Shown piece by piece: positions 45,601 through 57,388 of a DNA stretch of 64,000 nucleotides. Under the pieces are notes generated by a model. It was given only the letters and a program-made list of their open reading frames with translations. It searched no databases and had not been told where the DNA came from. The stretch is from Gnetum montanum. Taxonomy: Eukaryota > Streptophyta > Gnetopsida > Gnetales > Gnetaceae. Positions within the stretch are counted from its first letter, which is position 1; each line of letters begins with the position of its first letter. Made by a program: the position numbers and the translations under genes. The DNA lies in assembly GCA_015680685.1 (NCBI GenBank), contig MNCI01025282.1, positions 826,212-890,211 of the forward strand, given 5' to 3'.

Positions 45601-48600
45601 AAAAGAAAAGAAACGAAAAATGGGTGTCATTAACAAATGCCAATGCAATCAGGGAACTGGTACCTGTAAAATTCTTTGATGGCTGTGCTGGATTTCTGTC
45701 GAAGCAACTGCTCGTTGCAGCTGCTGTGAATTGCTCTGTTTTTTTGGACTACTGGGGCTGCTATTCTCTGCGGCAGAGCTTCAGTAGACGAGGAATCATG
45801 TACAGTCGCCGTGGCACTACGAGGAGCAGATGACGCTGTGACAGTGACTGCTGCGTTGTTGTTTTGGTGGGAGGCTTGACCACGTTTGAAGAAGTTGTTG
45901 CTGTTCCTGAAAGAGGAAGAGGAAGAAGAAGAGGCATGGCTGCCATGGCCCTGGCCCCGACTGGAAGCAGAAGCAGAAGCAGATGAGTGTGCTACTGATC
46001 GAGAACGAGAATTGGTTTGCAGTGCTGCTGCGTCTCTGTGGATGTCTTCGATCTTTCTGGGAACCTCCTCCTGGCGCCTGTGACGCCAGGCGTTGCGTCT
46101 GAGATCCAGCAAATCCCTGAGCATGAAGCGGAGCCTGAAGCTCAACTTGGGGTCCTGCGACAGTTGCACAATTCTCCGAAAATAGGCATCCATGTGCTCC
46201 CTGGCCTTCGGGGAATCCATCATGGGGCCGATAGTGGTGAGCAATTTGCAGAGTGATTCCACATTTTCCTTGTCCGGGCTGTGGCAGCTTCCTTTTCCCG
46301 CTGCTGCGTCTCCAAGTCCAAGCAGCTTTCTGATGCAGTCGTGCATGGTTGGTTCCGTCAACATGCTCTTCTTGTAAAGCTCCCCGATGAATCTGATATT
46401 GCCCAGCATTCTTCGTCGCCCTCTCGCTTGCTTCTCTTCTCTTTCATCTTCGCTTTCTTCCTGTGCTGCACCTCTCTCGAATTCCACCTGGCACTTATTC
46501 AGCAGAACTCTCTTGAACGTGATTTTCTGGTCGTCTTCGTAGAATTCGGGCAGCTCCGCTGAAAGCTGAACACACAGCTTGGCGTACATCTCGCAAAACG
46601 TTGGTTCCATTAAGGCCTTGTCGAAAATCTGCGATATGAAGCCGGTGAGTGTAAATGCGGAGCTGATATTTACCTGCTTCACCTGGGCAAAAAGCTTTTC
46701 AAAGTTCTGGGGCGTTAATTTATTCAAAATCGCTTTGATTTGCCTCTGTTTAGAGTCCTCTTCGTCCGAAATTATGCCAATTTTGTACTTCTTGTCGGCC
46801 TTGTGCGTAATGGGCAACCGATTCCATGTACAAGAGCGCGACCCCCTGCGAGAAGTCCTTGGCCAACGATCAGAAGCCATACTACTAATTTTCACGAACC
46901 TGCTTCTGCTCAAAGAAGAAACTGAAACTCTTGATGAAGAAGCGGCATTGAGAGGTGATGATTTGATGAATGCTACTTTACATCCATTCCTTAAAATTGC
47001 CGGCCTTTTTGTAGAAGCTTGCCCAGGTATAAGAGAACTTGACTTTTCTAGCGTGTTCGGAGAAGAAATCGAATGCACCCTCGATCCATTGTAGCTGATG
47101 TCATTAGCATTGCCACCGGCTGCACTATTGGGAGATTCATTGTTCCGTTGATACTGATGAGCAGAACCTGCATTGTTAGATAGAATTTCAGCTATATCAT
47201 CTCGGTTTTCAAATTTCAGAGGCAACGCTTTGCATTTGTCCTTGAAGGATAAGATGAATTCTCTGGAGTACCTCCTGCTTCCTGAGCAGTTAGACATGGT
47301 GCTTTGTTTCGTATTTTCCCTTTCCATTGAAAGTTCCGTTGCATTCGTCTGGCTGTTATCTGGATTTTTAGTTGCCATGTCATTCGTCAACAGTATGTCA
47401 ACTGCAACGGCCCTTTCGTAGGTCAATTTGCTTTCTTTCTCCTTTTTTTCTAGTGCTTGTACTCTTCTATTATCAACGCAATCATCCGCTTTAAGAACAC
47501 AATCTTTCCTCTTCTTTTTCCTGTTCGCGCCCTTTTTGGTTGACGGCGGGTCCTTTTCCTTGTGCCGTATAATCGACTCACAATCGTTTTTCCCTTTCGT
47601 ACCTTCAAACGTTTCATTGATGCTGTTATTTGACTTATTTCCCACTGCCTCCACAGACAACTCACACAGGTTTCCACTCGCAGCAGGTCGTGAGGTGTTC
47701 ATAATAGCCACCAATATGTTAGATTCAGAAGTAATGGCTTCGCTGCCCTTCTGAACATCGTTCGATTGCCTTTGAGAATTCCGAACAACTGGTCGATTCA
47801 AGATTGCGGAACCAAGAGAAATCTCAACCTTGTTTTCTATTCCCGAATTCAGGACAGTGAATTCTTGGTTGGATTTCACAGGGAAAGGAAATTCATCAAC
47901 CTTGGCACTAGCCGAATTTGATTTAGAAGGAGCTTTAATATTGACATTGACATCACCGAAAGGTTCCAGAACGGTTGAAGTCATGTTACTGCTATTCTCT
48001 GAACCCCATCTTCCGTTGCAAAGACCAGAATCAACATGGTGATTAGAAGCAGCAGCAGGATTATTTGTTGATCGCTCGTCGTATTTTGTTGCCATATAAG
48101 CCTTCCTTTCGTTTTTCCTTTTACTTTTCTTCTCGGTATGCTCTCTGGTCTGATCTGATGAAATCGTTAGAGCCTCGCTATTTGCAGTATCATTGACCGG
48201 ATCGGTGCCTTCTGCTTTGGAAGGTATACTATCAACTGGTGGGTCACCAGGGCAGTTCTCCTTGGCCTGGGCATCTGACACTGAAGGCAAACCTGTTGAA
48301 CAGCCGTTGCAACAAGAGGCCTTTGCTGTAGCACTATGACATCCTTGATTGTTGCTATCGTTTTGTTGAATTTGCTCAACTGACGACAAATTACAGCCAC
48401 TGCCTGCTATTGAACAACTTTGAGGAAGAGATGCTTTTAATGCCGGGAAATCCTCAGCCGAAAACACGGGCTCCGCCGGTTCCTCTTCTCTGTGTGCAAT
48501 AGATTTTTTCTCGGCCATGTTCGCACTGTGGGAAGCCTCTACCCTGGAAATCAAATGTTGCATCCTTTTCCTCGGAGGAATAACGTTCTTCATGACTGTC

Positions 48601-51600
48601 TCCGTCCATGGATGTTTTGAGCTGGGTTTTGTTGTTTCCCCAGAAGAATAAGCAGCTGAGATGAATACTTTTGGTGGCAGAAAGAACGCTGGTAGATGGT
48701 GGGCATACTGCTGCGGCACCGGCAAGGGGTAAAAATTTGTCACCCCAGAAGCAGCTAATATATTTTGCTGAACAGACCTCTCTTTATTTCTGCTTGAAAA
48801 AGGTGTATGATTAATACTGTGACTAGCAACCAAGGAAGCCTGACCACTAGAACCAAACATCAGTTCCTCGTGAGTTTCCGGGTGAGTTATTTTCACAGCA
48901 GTACTCCTATGGCACCGAGAAGGCAGCTGAAGTGCACCTGGCACACGCATCTTACCATCAGCAGGGGCAGGCATCAGCATGTGTTGTCGGGGTACCGGAT
49001 AGGCAATATGTCTATGATGCAAATGCTGTTGAACTTGAACATGCCCTGGCTTCATCATTAATGGCGGACGCGGAGGGTGGCCAGATAAATGCCTTGGACC
49101 AACTGCAGCAGGCAAGTACCTGATTGGCACCACAGGTTGAAAATAGCTCATATTCCCACTCCCCTGAGAAGGACCTCCATATATCGGACGTCCAATGCTA
49201 TGCACTTGACTCGTTTGAAACTGAAATTCATCAAAACATTTGACATTAGGATAATAAAAAGGTGATGATCCGGGTGGAAAACTGTGCGATAACATATATT
49301 CGCATACGTGATGAAATGTCTGTGGTTCACTAGAAACTCTCGACATCAGAACAGGTCCAGCCACAGGGGCAGCGTCTTGCGCCTGCAACCATAAAAGCAT
49401 CGTTAAATTGTGCAATGCACGTTATGTTTTAAGCAAAAGATTTTTATTTCCGTTTAACAAGTGGCAAGGTAAGGTTTGCACACCTTATTATACTACTCAA
49501 GATCACCCATTCTAGAAATGCCGTACCAGATGGAGCCAGTGACTGCAAGAGGTATAGATATCAGCTAATGTTAGAACACAGGGCTTGGAAGCAGACAAAC
49601 GACATTGGGCAACGAACAAGCAACTGGAATTTTGATGTAAACAAAACTGCGAACCATCGAGTAGCCTGTCCGTTCATCGAACAATGTTTTAAAACCCTTG
49701 CTCAAGGTACGTACTTATATTTTAGTCTTTTTAGAATCATTCCTTTCTCAGGATGTGTCGCATACCTTAGAACGTAATAAAAACAGTTTCAGTTTTGAAA
49801 AATTTTCAGTATCAAGATGCCCTAGAAGAGATATTCATTGAAACTCTTGGAAAAGGGAGGTACAAATTTAACGGCAGATACATTAAAAGATTTTTTAGGT
49901 TTTTTTTAAAAAATATGTTTAGCAATGTATAAAAACATAGAATCCACTCATTCTGTACAAAACGAAAACTGGCAGTTCACATCAAAGTAGAAAATATTTC
50001 TTCGCTTCCGAGAACTTGCACTTGACCGAACTACGAAAGGACTGTTTTTTAAAATTGATTTTAAAAACCATCTCACAATAAACACACAGAACCACGCTAA
50101 TCATCAGATCAGACCAGACAATAAACCATATTATTAATTTAACTTGCCAACAATATTAATAATATGGTTTATTAAATAAGCCTTATAAGCCAGAGAACAA
50201 ACAATAATATGGTGTAACGATTTCATATAAGCCATATTAATTTTGTTGCCATATAAGCCTTCCTTTAGTTTTTCCATTTAATAAACCATATTATTAATAT
50301 TGTCTGGTCTGATCTGATGAAATTGTTGGTATGGAATAAATTTTAACTTGCCAACAATATTAATAATATGGTTTATTAAATGGAGCCAAAACAAGACCAC
50401 TGCAACCGAACCATTATAACGGCTCATTTCTTATATTACGAAGAGTGATATTGAAAAGGGAAAACGAAAGAAAATTTCAGTGTTGCTTAAAAACCGACGT
50501 ATGCAAGGTATTGGTAGCAAAAATACATAAAAATTCAGGATCGCAGAGAAATTCTCTAGTTCCTAATAAAAGGCAAGTTTCTATTAAAAGCGTGTATGCT
50601 TGCTAGCTGCCGTATGTTTCGTACCTGAACAGAACACACCCTGTCTATCCGTACAAGATTTGCCGGTGACCTGAAACATAATTTGAAAGATTTTACAAGA
50701 CTAGGTCAGAGACGATTATGTTTACCCTAATTCGGGCTCCTTGGGTGTCTAAACTTCTTTAAAACTTCTGAAATGCTGTGTGAACGATGCACAGACATGT
50801 GCACTCTGCAGATCTGTAAACGTAAAGAGGGCATTATTCCATTTTAAGTGTTTCAAACTTTCCAGTTGCTCAAATCACTTAAGCTAAAGCTTGATCTTTA
50901 AAATTATCCTGTATACTTGGGCAAAACAAAATGTCTTCTGTCACTGGTTCTTTTGACAGTACACACTATAATATTTCGACTCTGCAGTTTCTTCTAACTG
51001 GTTTCGAAAAATAATGCCTCGAATCGCAGTAAAAATAAAAGACAAACAAAGATACGAAATTATTAATCTTTTCTCATATTTGTAATACGAATAGATCAGC
51101 ACGAAGGCAACTCATCTGTATTTCACTATTTTATCCCTCGGTAATTGAAAGTATGTAGAGAGCTCCGATGGGGCTATACCAGACAATGCCCTCGAAATTG
51201 AGCAAAGCATTGGAATAAATATCATTGTGCTTGAAGGCTTGACCGTTGCACTCTGATTTTGTCCAGTTCAATATAAAAATTGATTGCAAATCAACACACT
51301 AATAATATTGAATCTTGCATTCCTAAAACTGCTCGATACACAGATTTGAAATATTATTTTAGATTGAAAGCTAAACGAAGAAGAAAAAAAAAACTAGGTA
51401 CGCATATCACATATGAATCATGAATCTCAGAACGATCCTAGTACCAGTAGCAAGGAATTCAGCAGCAGCAAGAGAAAGATGAAGCAAAACGAAAATTATT
51501 TCACACTTTCACTAATCGGAAGGAAAGCAAAAAGTATTTTGCTTGCGCTTACCAATGGCGAACAAACCAAATGTACATACACATCGATCATAAACGTGTG

Positions 51601-51694
51601 CAATGTTTCCGGAATTCTGGAACACACATGCATGTAAAGAAATAGAAATGGAACGGAAACAAGTAGCATACCGCTTGAGATTGAAGTTGCGCAT
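42647..51694 (-). CDS. eIF4G: Eukaryotic translation initiation factor 4G (eIF4G), five proposed exons
   Basis: eIF4G is the scaffold of the cap-binding complex; it binds eIF4E, eIF4A and poly(A)-binding protein in the cytoplasm. Proposed exons (minus): 51694-51672, 50670-50625, 49382-45664, 44817-44623, 43052-42647, all with GT/AG borders and matching phases, giving about 1,460 residues. The large exon has the plant motif KITHPETHEEL near 48890, the eIF4E-binding site YSREFIL near 47270-47247 (usually YxxxxL-L; Ile replaces Leu here), and the MIF4G domain from about 46748 to 46085 (AILNKLTPQNFEKLFAQVK, ALMEPTFCEMYAKLC, RRMLGNIRFIGELYK). A Ser-rich linker follows. Exons 4-5 form the MA3 domain (TTELGVWLEEMKAPWFHSKM, DAPKAPKLLGEVLARLV) and end near SSRLLLEDF. 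The last three exons are secure. The two short 5' exons are inferred from splice signals and phase only. Confidence 0.92.
43079..43250. repeat. ~56-bp tandem repeat in eIF4G intron 4
   Basis: Three copies of a unit containing CTCTGAGATTATTGTTAGGA and CCTTGTAATTTTTTT lie next to the acceptor of the last exon. Confidence 0.85.
43398..43735. repeat. ~170-bp tandem duplication in eIF4G intron 4
   Basis: CCATAACCATCAAC, GTGTCCTTGACTCAAGAACA and GATGTTGAAGGTTTCATGTC occur in the same order twice, and each copy ends in GTTTAGCTGT. The flanking intron (43985-44025, 44367-44420) has tRNA B-box-like words (AGTTCGAATCTC) that might be SINE remains. Confidence 0.85.
50101..50381. repeat. Foldback in an eIF4G intron containing copies of exon 3 pieces
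   Basis: A 37-bp direct repeat (AACTTGCCAACAATATTAAT...) is at 50141-50177 and 50345-50381. The inverted partner ATAAACCATATTATTAAT is at 50121-50138 and 50281-50298. The 36 bases at 50239-50274 match the coding exon at 48083-48118 with one mismatch, and 50303-50327 match 48143-48167 with one mismatch. 50101-50122 is the exact reverse complement of 50299-50320. Confidence 0.9.
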
Positions 51695-52150
51695 TCGCTT
51701 TCGTTTAAGAATGGAACATCAATTGCAGAGAGTGCAAGGCTACCTAGAAAGACAGTGAAGGTATCAACAAACAATCACAAGTAGAGAGAGAGCCATAAGC
51801 CATGAGCACAGCATATTAAAATCGAAGCGTCGTTTGGCAAGTTTTGTGACTTTCTTTGATGCTGCTCGCAGGCGGTCGCAATCTGGCAGTTGCAAATGCA
51901 AAAACAAATGATGCAAATATGCGATTGGCATTGGCAACTCGGGAATTCCAAATTCCGAATGACTAATTACCGATTCTCGATTCACAAGCTGCTTCCATTT
52001 CCGTTACGACTGTGAGCATCATGGCATTTCGCCACGTTGGAGGCATCCACAGTCCATCGTGGAACTGAAACCCGCGAGTTCGTTTCGTCGGTTACTCTCT
52101 CGCTCTCTTTATGTTCTGCTCTCTCACAGGTTTTTCAGATCTGTCGGCAG
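51695..52150 (-). promoter_or_regulatory. Probable 5' leader/promoter region of eIF4G
   Basis: On the minus strand this is GA-rich (AAAGAGAGCGAGAGAG near 52110), as in many plant housekeeping leaders. A donor-like GAATCG/GTAATT lies near 51970 and the acceptor candidates are near 51730, so a leader intron is possible. No convincing TATA box was found. Confidence 0.4.
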
Positions 52151-53951
52151 AATACTCTGTAAACCGCATAGGCAACGGAAGTGATTTTATTTTTATTATT
52201 TTTATTTTTTGAAAACAAGTCTATCGAAACACTATAATATATTTTATCACTTTAAGGCAGAAGCACAGGCTTTTTTTGGTTGATTCGGGGTAGTCCAAGG
52301 ATGTTTTCAAAATCATATTGGTATGGTAGTTCTATGTAATAGTTGAAAGGTTACGATCTTTTCTTTAACCCGATATAATAGAATTATGTGTGAGATGGTT
52401 TTGTGGGTCAGCTTCGTGTTAGGGTTTATCCTTGAGTGCTAACATGGAGCATTGATTGCATACACTCGTATTAATGAAACACCATTTACCAACACATGGT
52501 TATTTAGTAGTTGTGTTGTCCATGTCAATGGAAAAATGGAGAGACTACCTATGTTGCTATGGCCTATCTTTAATAAATATTTATACGCTGCTTAGGTTTA
52601 TGATTAACTCTAATCTGTGTTTTGGCATGTGCTTTATGCTTGATCATCTTTGAGGTGTATTTTACTTGAGTTTTGTCTCCACATCAGATTTAGAGCTTTG
52701 AGGAACTTAGGTGGTGTCAAACAACGTTGTAAAGATAATACTAGTACAAGCATTGTCAATTTATTTCCTTTGGATGGAAGCTTGTATGGTTTCTTAGTAA
52801 GAAGTTCTTTAATGAAACTAAAATGGAGTTTATTGTTTCCTACCCTCATGTTTATACCAAAACACAATATAACATATTTTATCACTTCGAGATAGAGTCA
52901 CTATGAATTTATTGTCTTTGTGTAGAAGCTTGTATAGTTTACTAGTAAAACAATCTTTAATGAAACTAAAATGAATAAACTAAAACTAGGAGCATGGGCC
53001 TCTAAGATATCATTTATACTTAATGGGGGTTGTCAAAATCAAAATTAGATAACTATGTGCTTCATCCAAGCCACAAACTAGGATTTTTTCCATCAACCAT
53101 AAAATGGAAGCTAGCACTTCCCATAAAATGGAGGCTAGTCACCAATGCCAAAAAGCGCAAATGGGATCTTCACCATCGTGGCACTTTTACCTAGATAATT
53201 TTTTTAACCTCCCTTTTGCATCCATCTATTTGATAGTGGAAATGTTTATACTATGAGTATTAAAAATATCTTAAAGAAAATTACTAAATGTTTTTGGTAA
53301 GTTTTTGACCAAATTAACTAAGTTGCCACCTTTAATATCATTGATGAGCATCAAAGTGTCACATCAATGGGCTCGTTCACGTGGTGTTGCCCCATCAATG
53401 AGGCCACATTGACATAGCATTTACTACATCTACAAGGCCCTATTGATGTAGTCCTGTAATAAAAACTATAAATACGTGCTTAAAATTTTTAGGCTTAAAA
53501 TTTTTTTGGCTTAACATTTTTATGATGATTTCATGCAGCTTGGCAAAGGGATGGTAATGCAGCAAGGGATAAACTAAAAACTAGAAAAACTAAAAAACTA
53601 AAATAGAAAGGCTCATCACATTACTCTGACACAAAACATTTTCGAAGACTTTTACCCCTCCTCAGTGTGTTAAGGTAATGTGGCCAGGCAATCGAAGCTG
53701 CAAAGGCAAGAGATGAGCATGCTAGTACAATCAATAAATAAGCTTCCAACTTAAAAATAGAAGGAATAAAAACAAAATCTAAAAATTAGGATGGGCCCCA
53801 CTTGTGTCAGCCTAGTGGGGGTGGGAGGCAGTACTCGCAGTAGGCACAAATAATTTTCTAGAAACGATCGATCAAAGGGGTTGGATCTTTTGGCAAAGCC
53901 AACAAAGTATAGGGTTTAGGAATGCCCTCATGTTTGATTAGTGGACATAAG
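52151..53951. other. Intergenic sequence with old repeats
   Basis: No gene is seen. A ~150-bp tandem duplication is at 52753-52985 (GAAGCTTGTAT...AATGAAACTAAAATG twice). AAAATGGAAGCTAGCACTTC and AAAATGGAGGCTAGTCAC form a short repeat at 53100-53140. CCCCATCAATGAGGCCACAT near 53385, followed by CTATAAATACGTG at 53467, looks like an LTR fragment related to that near 11.9 kb. Confidence 0.55.
53488..53745 (+). repeat. Dispersed repeat, copy 1 (copy 2 at 63660-63880)
   Basis: TTTTTATGATGATTTCATGC, AGCTTGGCAAAGGG and AGAAAGGCTCATCACATTAC recur in the same order and orientation at 63660-63880. The two copies bracket the 54-63 kb element plus ~800 bp, so they may be remains of one older element. 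Confidence 0.8.
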
Positions 53952-53956
53952 GGGTC

Positions 53957-55481
53957 TGTACTGACCTAAATCGTCTATGTGAAGCTGGAATGGAAACAGA
54001 CACCGAGAGATCGTTGGGTAGCCATAGTTGACCATGCCTTCGCCCAAGGGCAAGTTGGAAAAGTAAACGAAGGCATAGTGCCTTGGATGGTCTGCACGTA
54101 AATCAATCAAGGACTTCCCAGAGCATAAGCTACGGCTAGCGCTGGGTTATCGTAAACAGTGTAAACGAAATGCAAACAGCGACACAAAATGTAAACAAAG
54201 CCTACTGAACTATCAATAAAGCGTAAACAGAGCTATATTGTAAACAACGTGTCAATAGAACTAAACAATGTAAATGGAAGGCAATGAACTGTATTGTATT
54301 GTTTAATAAAAAAAGTATGCACCAATCTAAGTGTAGCTGCACGTGTGGATGGTAGGTCAAGCACTAAGCCTCAGAATGATGTCTGAAGTGATGATGCGAT
54401 GATGTGATGTGATGAACGTGAGAAATGCTTGGATGCCAACAGTCAGGTGTGCCAAGCACCCAAGGATTGTAGATTCTGTCCTCTCTCAAAATTGCCAATC
54501 TCTCCAAATTTTTTGCCCCCCAATTTATGTGAATTGACAGGGTATTTATAGGGTTGGGCTAGGCTCCGGCACAGAATTCCAGAATGGAATCAATGGCTGG
54601 GATATGAAAGAAAAGTGGATCTAGCGACATGTATCCAATGGACAATTGTGCTCAGGTTGGATGTGTGTCGGCAAGCTACGTTCTTGACCAGGTGCATTGC
54701 GTTTTACAATTTATGGGTTATTCAAGCCCATGAAAGTATATTTAATTTAGACATGAGGGCCTGACTATCCCACAAATGAAGATTTACAATGAAATGTACA
54801 AGGAAAATCTGACCCTTCTTGCTTGAAACTTCTTTGTCCCTGAGTTTTCTGGAATTTTCTAGAAGCTGAGAATTTTTTGGAATTTTCTGGTGTTGAGAAT
54901 TTTCTAAAATTTTTTGATGCTGAGAATTTTCTAGAATTTTTCTGGAATCTTCTAGAAGTTGGTTACGCTGATGAATGGTGCTTACGCAATAAATAGTGTT
55001 TACGTAGATGAATAGTGTTCACGTCGATGAATAGTGTTCACGTGATGAATAGTATTTACACTGATGAATAGTGTTTACGCTGATCCATATGCTGTGCAGT
55101 GTAAGAAAATGTAGCCCCAGCGTAATCAACTGAAAATACCTCATTTAAGGCCTAAATTTTGATTTTTTGGAGGCTAGAAGCTGCTGGGGACCTTGGTGAA
55201 GGTCATGGGGGGTCCTTGTGCTTGATTTAGGCTTGTTTTGACTTAGTTTCGGGGCTCTAAAAGTTGGTGACGCTAATCCTTACGCTGTGCAGCGTAAGCA
55301 TAGTGTACTTAGCCAAAATTGCACTTTTTAACCTTGAAACTGATGATTCTTGACACTGAGACTTGTTGTCGTGATCTGTGGGCCCTAGGGGGACCTTGCT
55401 TGCTCCATGGTGGGCTGCTTGAAGCCATTTCAGAGGCTCTGAAGTTGTCTGGAAGTGTTGCTAAAATTTTATGGTGTTTCA
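53957..55481 (-). repeat. 3' LTR of the 54-63 kb element
   Basis: It starts TGTACTGACCTAAATCGTC and ends GGTGTTTCA in plus orientation. It contains a tandem run of GATGAATAGTGTTTACG at 54965-55085 and a TTTTCTGGAATTTTCTAGAA run at 54840-54960. The TATA box on the minus strand is at 54543-54550. Confidence 0.92.
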
Positions 55482-55498
55482 TTGGCCCCTCTTTGTTG
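55482..55498 (-). other. Polypurine tract of the 54-63 kb element
   Basis: On the minus strand CAACAAAGAGGGGCCAA lies directly before the 3' LTR, almost the same as in the two other elements. Confidence 0.85.
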
Positions 55499-56357
55499 AC
55501 GCCTGGAGAAATCCACCTGAGAGGCATTGACAAAGAAGTGCAAAACACCATGAACAACAAAGCATCAAACATTAACCGTCAGCCCTTGGCTGGATGTCAT
55601 TGCACCATTTTCAAAAGTACATGGGATTGGGATTGGAGGAATGTAGTTCAAGATGCAAGGGGATTGGTTATAACTAGAGGAAGCCAGGAGTTGGTCGAGG
55701 GTGATGATTGCTATTGGAATTGGGAGAGGAATGCTCTCACGTGAACAAGTTATATCATTGGTCCTTGTCAATAGTTAGGTTTTCAACAGACTCGGAACCG
55801 AGACATAGGAGGTGCGTTCTTTAGAGAAACGGGACTCTTAAAGAGTGTTTACGGGGCCTGTTGTGAACAGCCAAAGCCACACGATGATGTGCAACATGGT
55901 CTCTTTGAGATATAAGTGTAACTATTTTTTTCAAGACAATTTCCTTCTTGCCTAGGGCTTGTATGAGAATGGCCAATAGTCTTTTGTTTATGATGTCAAC
56001 GGGGTCATGAAGACCTTTTTTCATGCATTTCGCTCTTTGACCCTTTTGTTTTCTTTTTCTTGTTTTTCTTGTTTGTTTCTTCTTTTCTTTTGTTTTTTCT
56101 TTATTTAGTCTTTTCCTTTTTCATCATTTTTTTCTTTTCTTGATCTTTTTTGAAAGAGCTTGCTTTTTGTACCATGCTCGTGTTTGAGCACTTGCATTTT
56201 GCATCATGTACTATGTATCGTGTTTTGCGTCGCAACTGCTTAGAGAGCTACAGTGTGCAACAATGTATCAAGAGTTTTGAGGTGAGCAGAATGTATCTAG
56301 GGGGTGTAATTGAATAGGCTAAGGGGAGCATGATGGGAAAATAGGGGATGCATCAGG

Positions 56358-56515
56358 AGTCAGGAATGTACTTATGAACATATTGATTAACCCAGTTACG
56401 TGCATCAGGAAGAATGTGATACCCTGTCATCATGATGAAGTGCATCCATGCATGAATGCCTCAGAAGTATCATCCTACAAACAAAACTCCAAGAAGACAA
56501 GAAAAACACAAATGA
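56358..56515 (-). other. Conserved 3' block, third copy
   Basis: On the minus strand it reads CTTGTCTTCTTGGAGTTTTG then TTTGTAGGATGA, matching 31441-31470 of the inner element. It continues with GGATGCACTTCATCA and AACTGGGTTAATCAA as there. Small indels shift the frame after the ATG, which argues against a conserved peptide. Confidence 0.75.
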
Positions 56516-56699
56516 AACAGTCAGCTAAACACTTTAAACAAGAAGATGGAGTCATTATGTGCAATTTTTTGAAGCAGACATAATCATGAACAACATCAGT
56601 TTCATTAGGGCCCATGAGATGAATCATGCAACAAGTCTTTGTGGAACATGAACAGCTGATTGTAGTGACACATCTTTTCAAATTTTTCCTGGTCGTCGA

Positions 56700-57115
56700 T
56701 GATGTCACCAGTTTATAGTCTTAGCAAACTGTTGTGGATTAGTTTCACATCATAACCCCTTGGATGGTGCCAGTTTATCCTCGTAGCGGATGATGCATTG
56801 CTAGTTTATAGTCATAGTGGACTGTGAAGAGGCAAACGAGTTTATAGTCTTAGTGGACTCTGGATGTTAGTTTCATGTCATGGCAGATAGATGTAGCAGT
56901 TTAGTGTCATACCAGACAAAACTCTATGGTATCATTTTTAAGTCATGATACCAAGACTACTCTATGGTATCAGTTTTAAGTCATGATGCTAGGACTACTA
57001 TGTGGTATCAGTTTTAAGTCATGATGCCAGGACTACTCTATGGTATCAGTTTTAAGTCATGATGCTAGGACTATTCTGTGGCAGTTTATAGTCATAGCAG
57101 ACTGATGCTTACCTT
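56700..57115 (-). repeat. TAAACT-motif array, 54-63 kb element
   Basis: On the minus strand units such as CATCATGACTTAAAACTGAT and CTGCTATGACTATAAACTGC recur about nine times. It is the counterpart of the arrays after protease or integrase in the other elements. Confidence 0.85.
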
Positions 57116-57388
57116 GTTTGTGATGCTGCATGCATGGTCATTCTATGTGCCTGCAAGATCCTGCAAAAATCAACTATGAAGAAAACAACATCAAGCGACA
57201 CCTGCCGTACATAAGGTTAGAATGTATGAATGAAAGAAAAGCAATGCAAAAAGTGATAGTTTTAGGCTATTCTGGGCTGTAAGCTAGTTTAAGGCCTTTT
57301 CGGGCCATGTGTTTTTGTAGTTTTATGTTTTTCAAATGCACTATGTGAACTAAGTTGACAAATGTGTAAATAAAGCAAAATGCATGAT

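Larger units (their letters stand above)
55499..57388 (-). other. 3' non-coding region of the 54-63 kb element
   Basis: No ORF belongs to a known family. It contains a pyrimidine-rich tract at 56030-56170 (A/G-rich on the element's strand), the conserved 3' block at 56358-56515 and the motif array at 56700-57115. Confidence 0.7.

Noticed and set aside
46579-47754. Several plus-strand ORFs of 60-170 codons across the eIF4G exon
   Set aside because: They are antisense to the intact MIF4G-containing exon, show no family resemblance and use unlikely composition.
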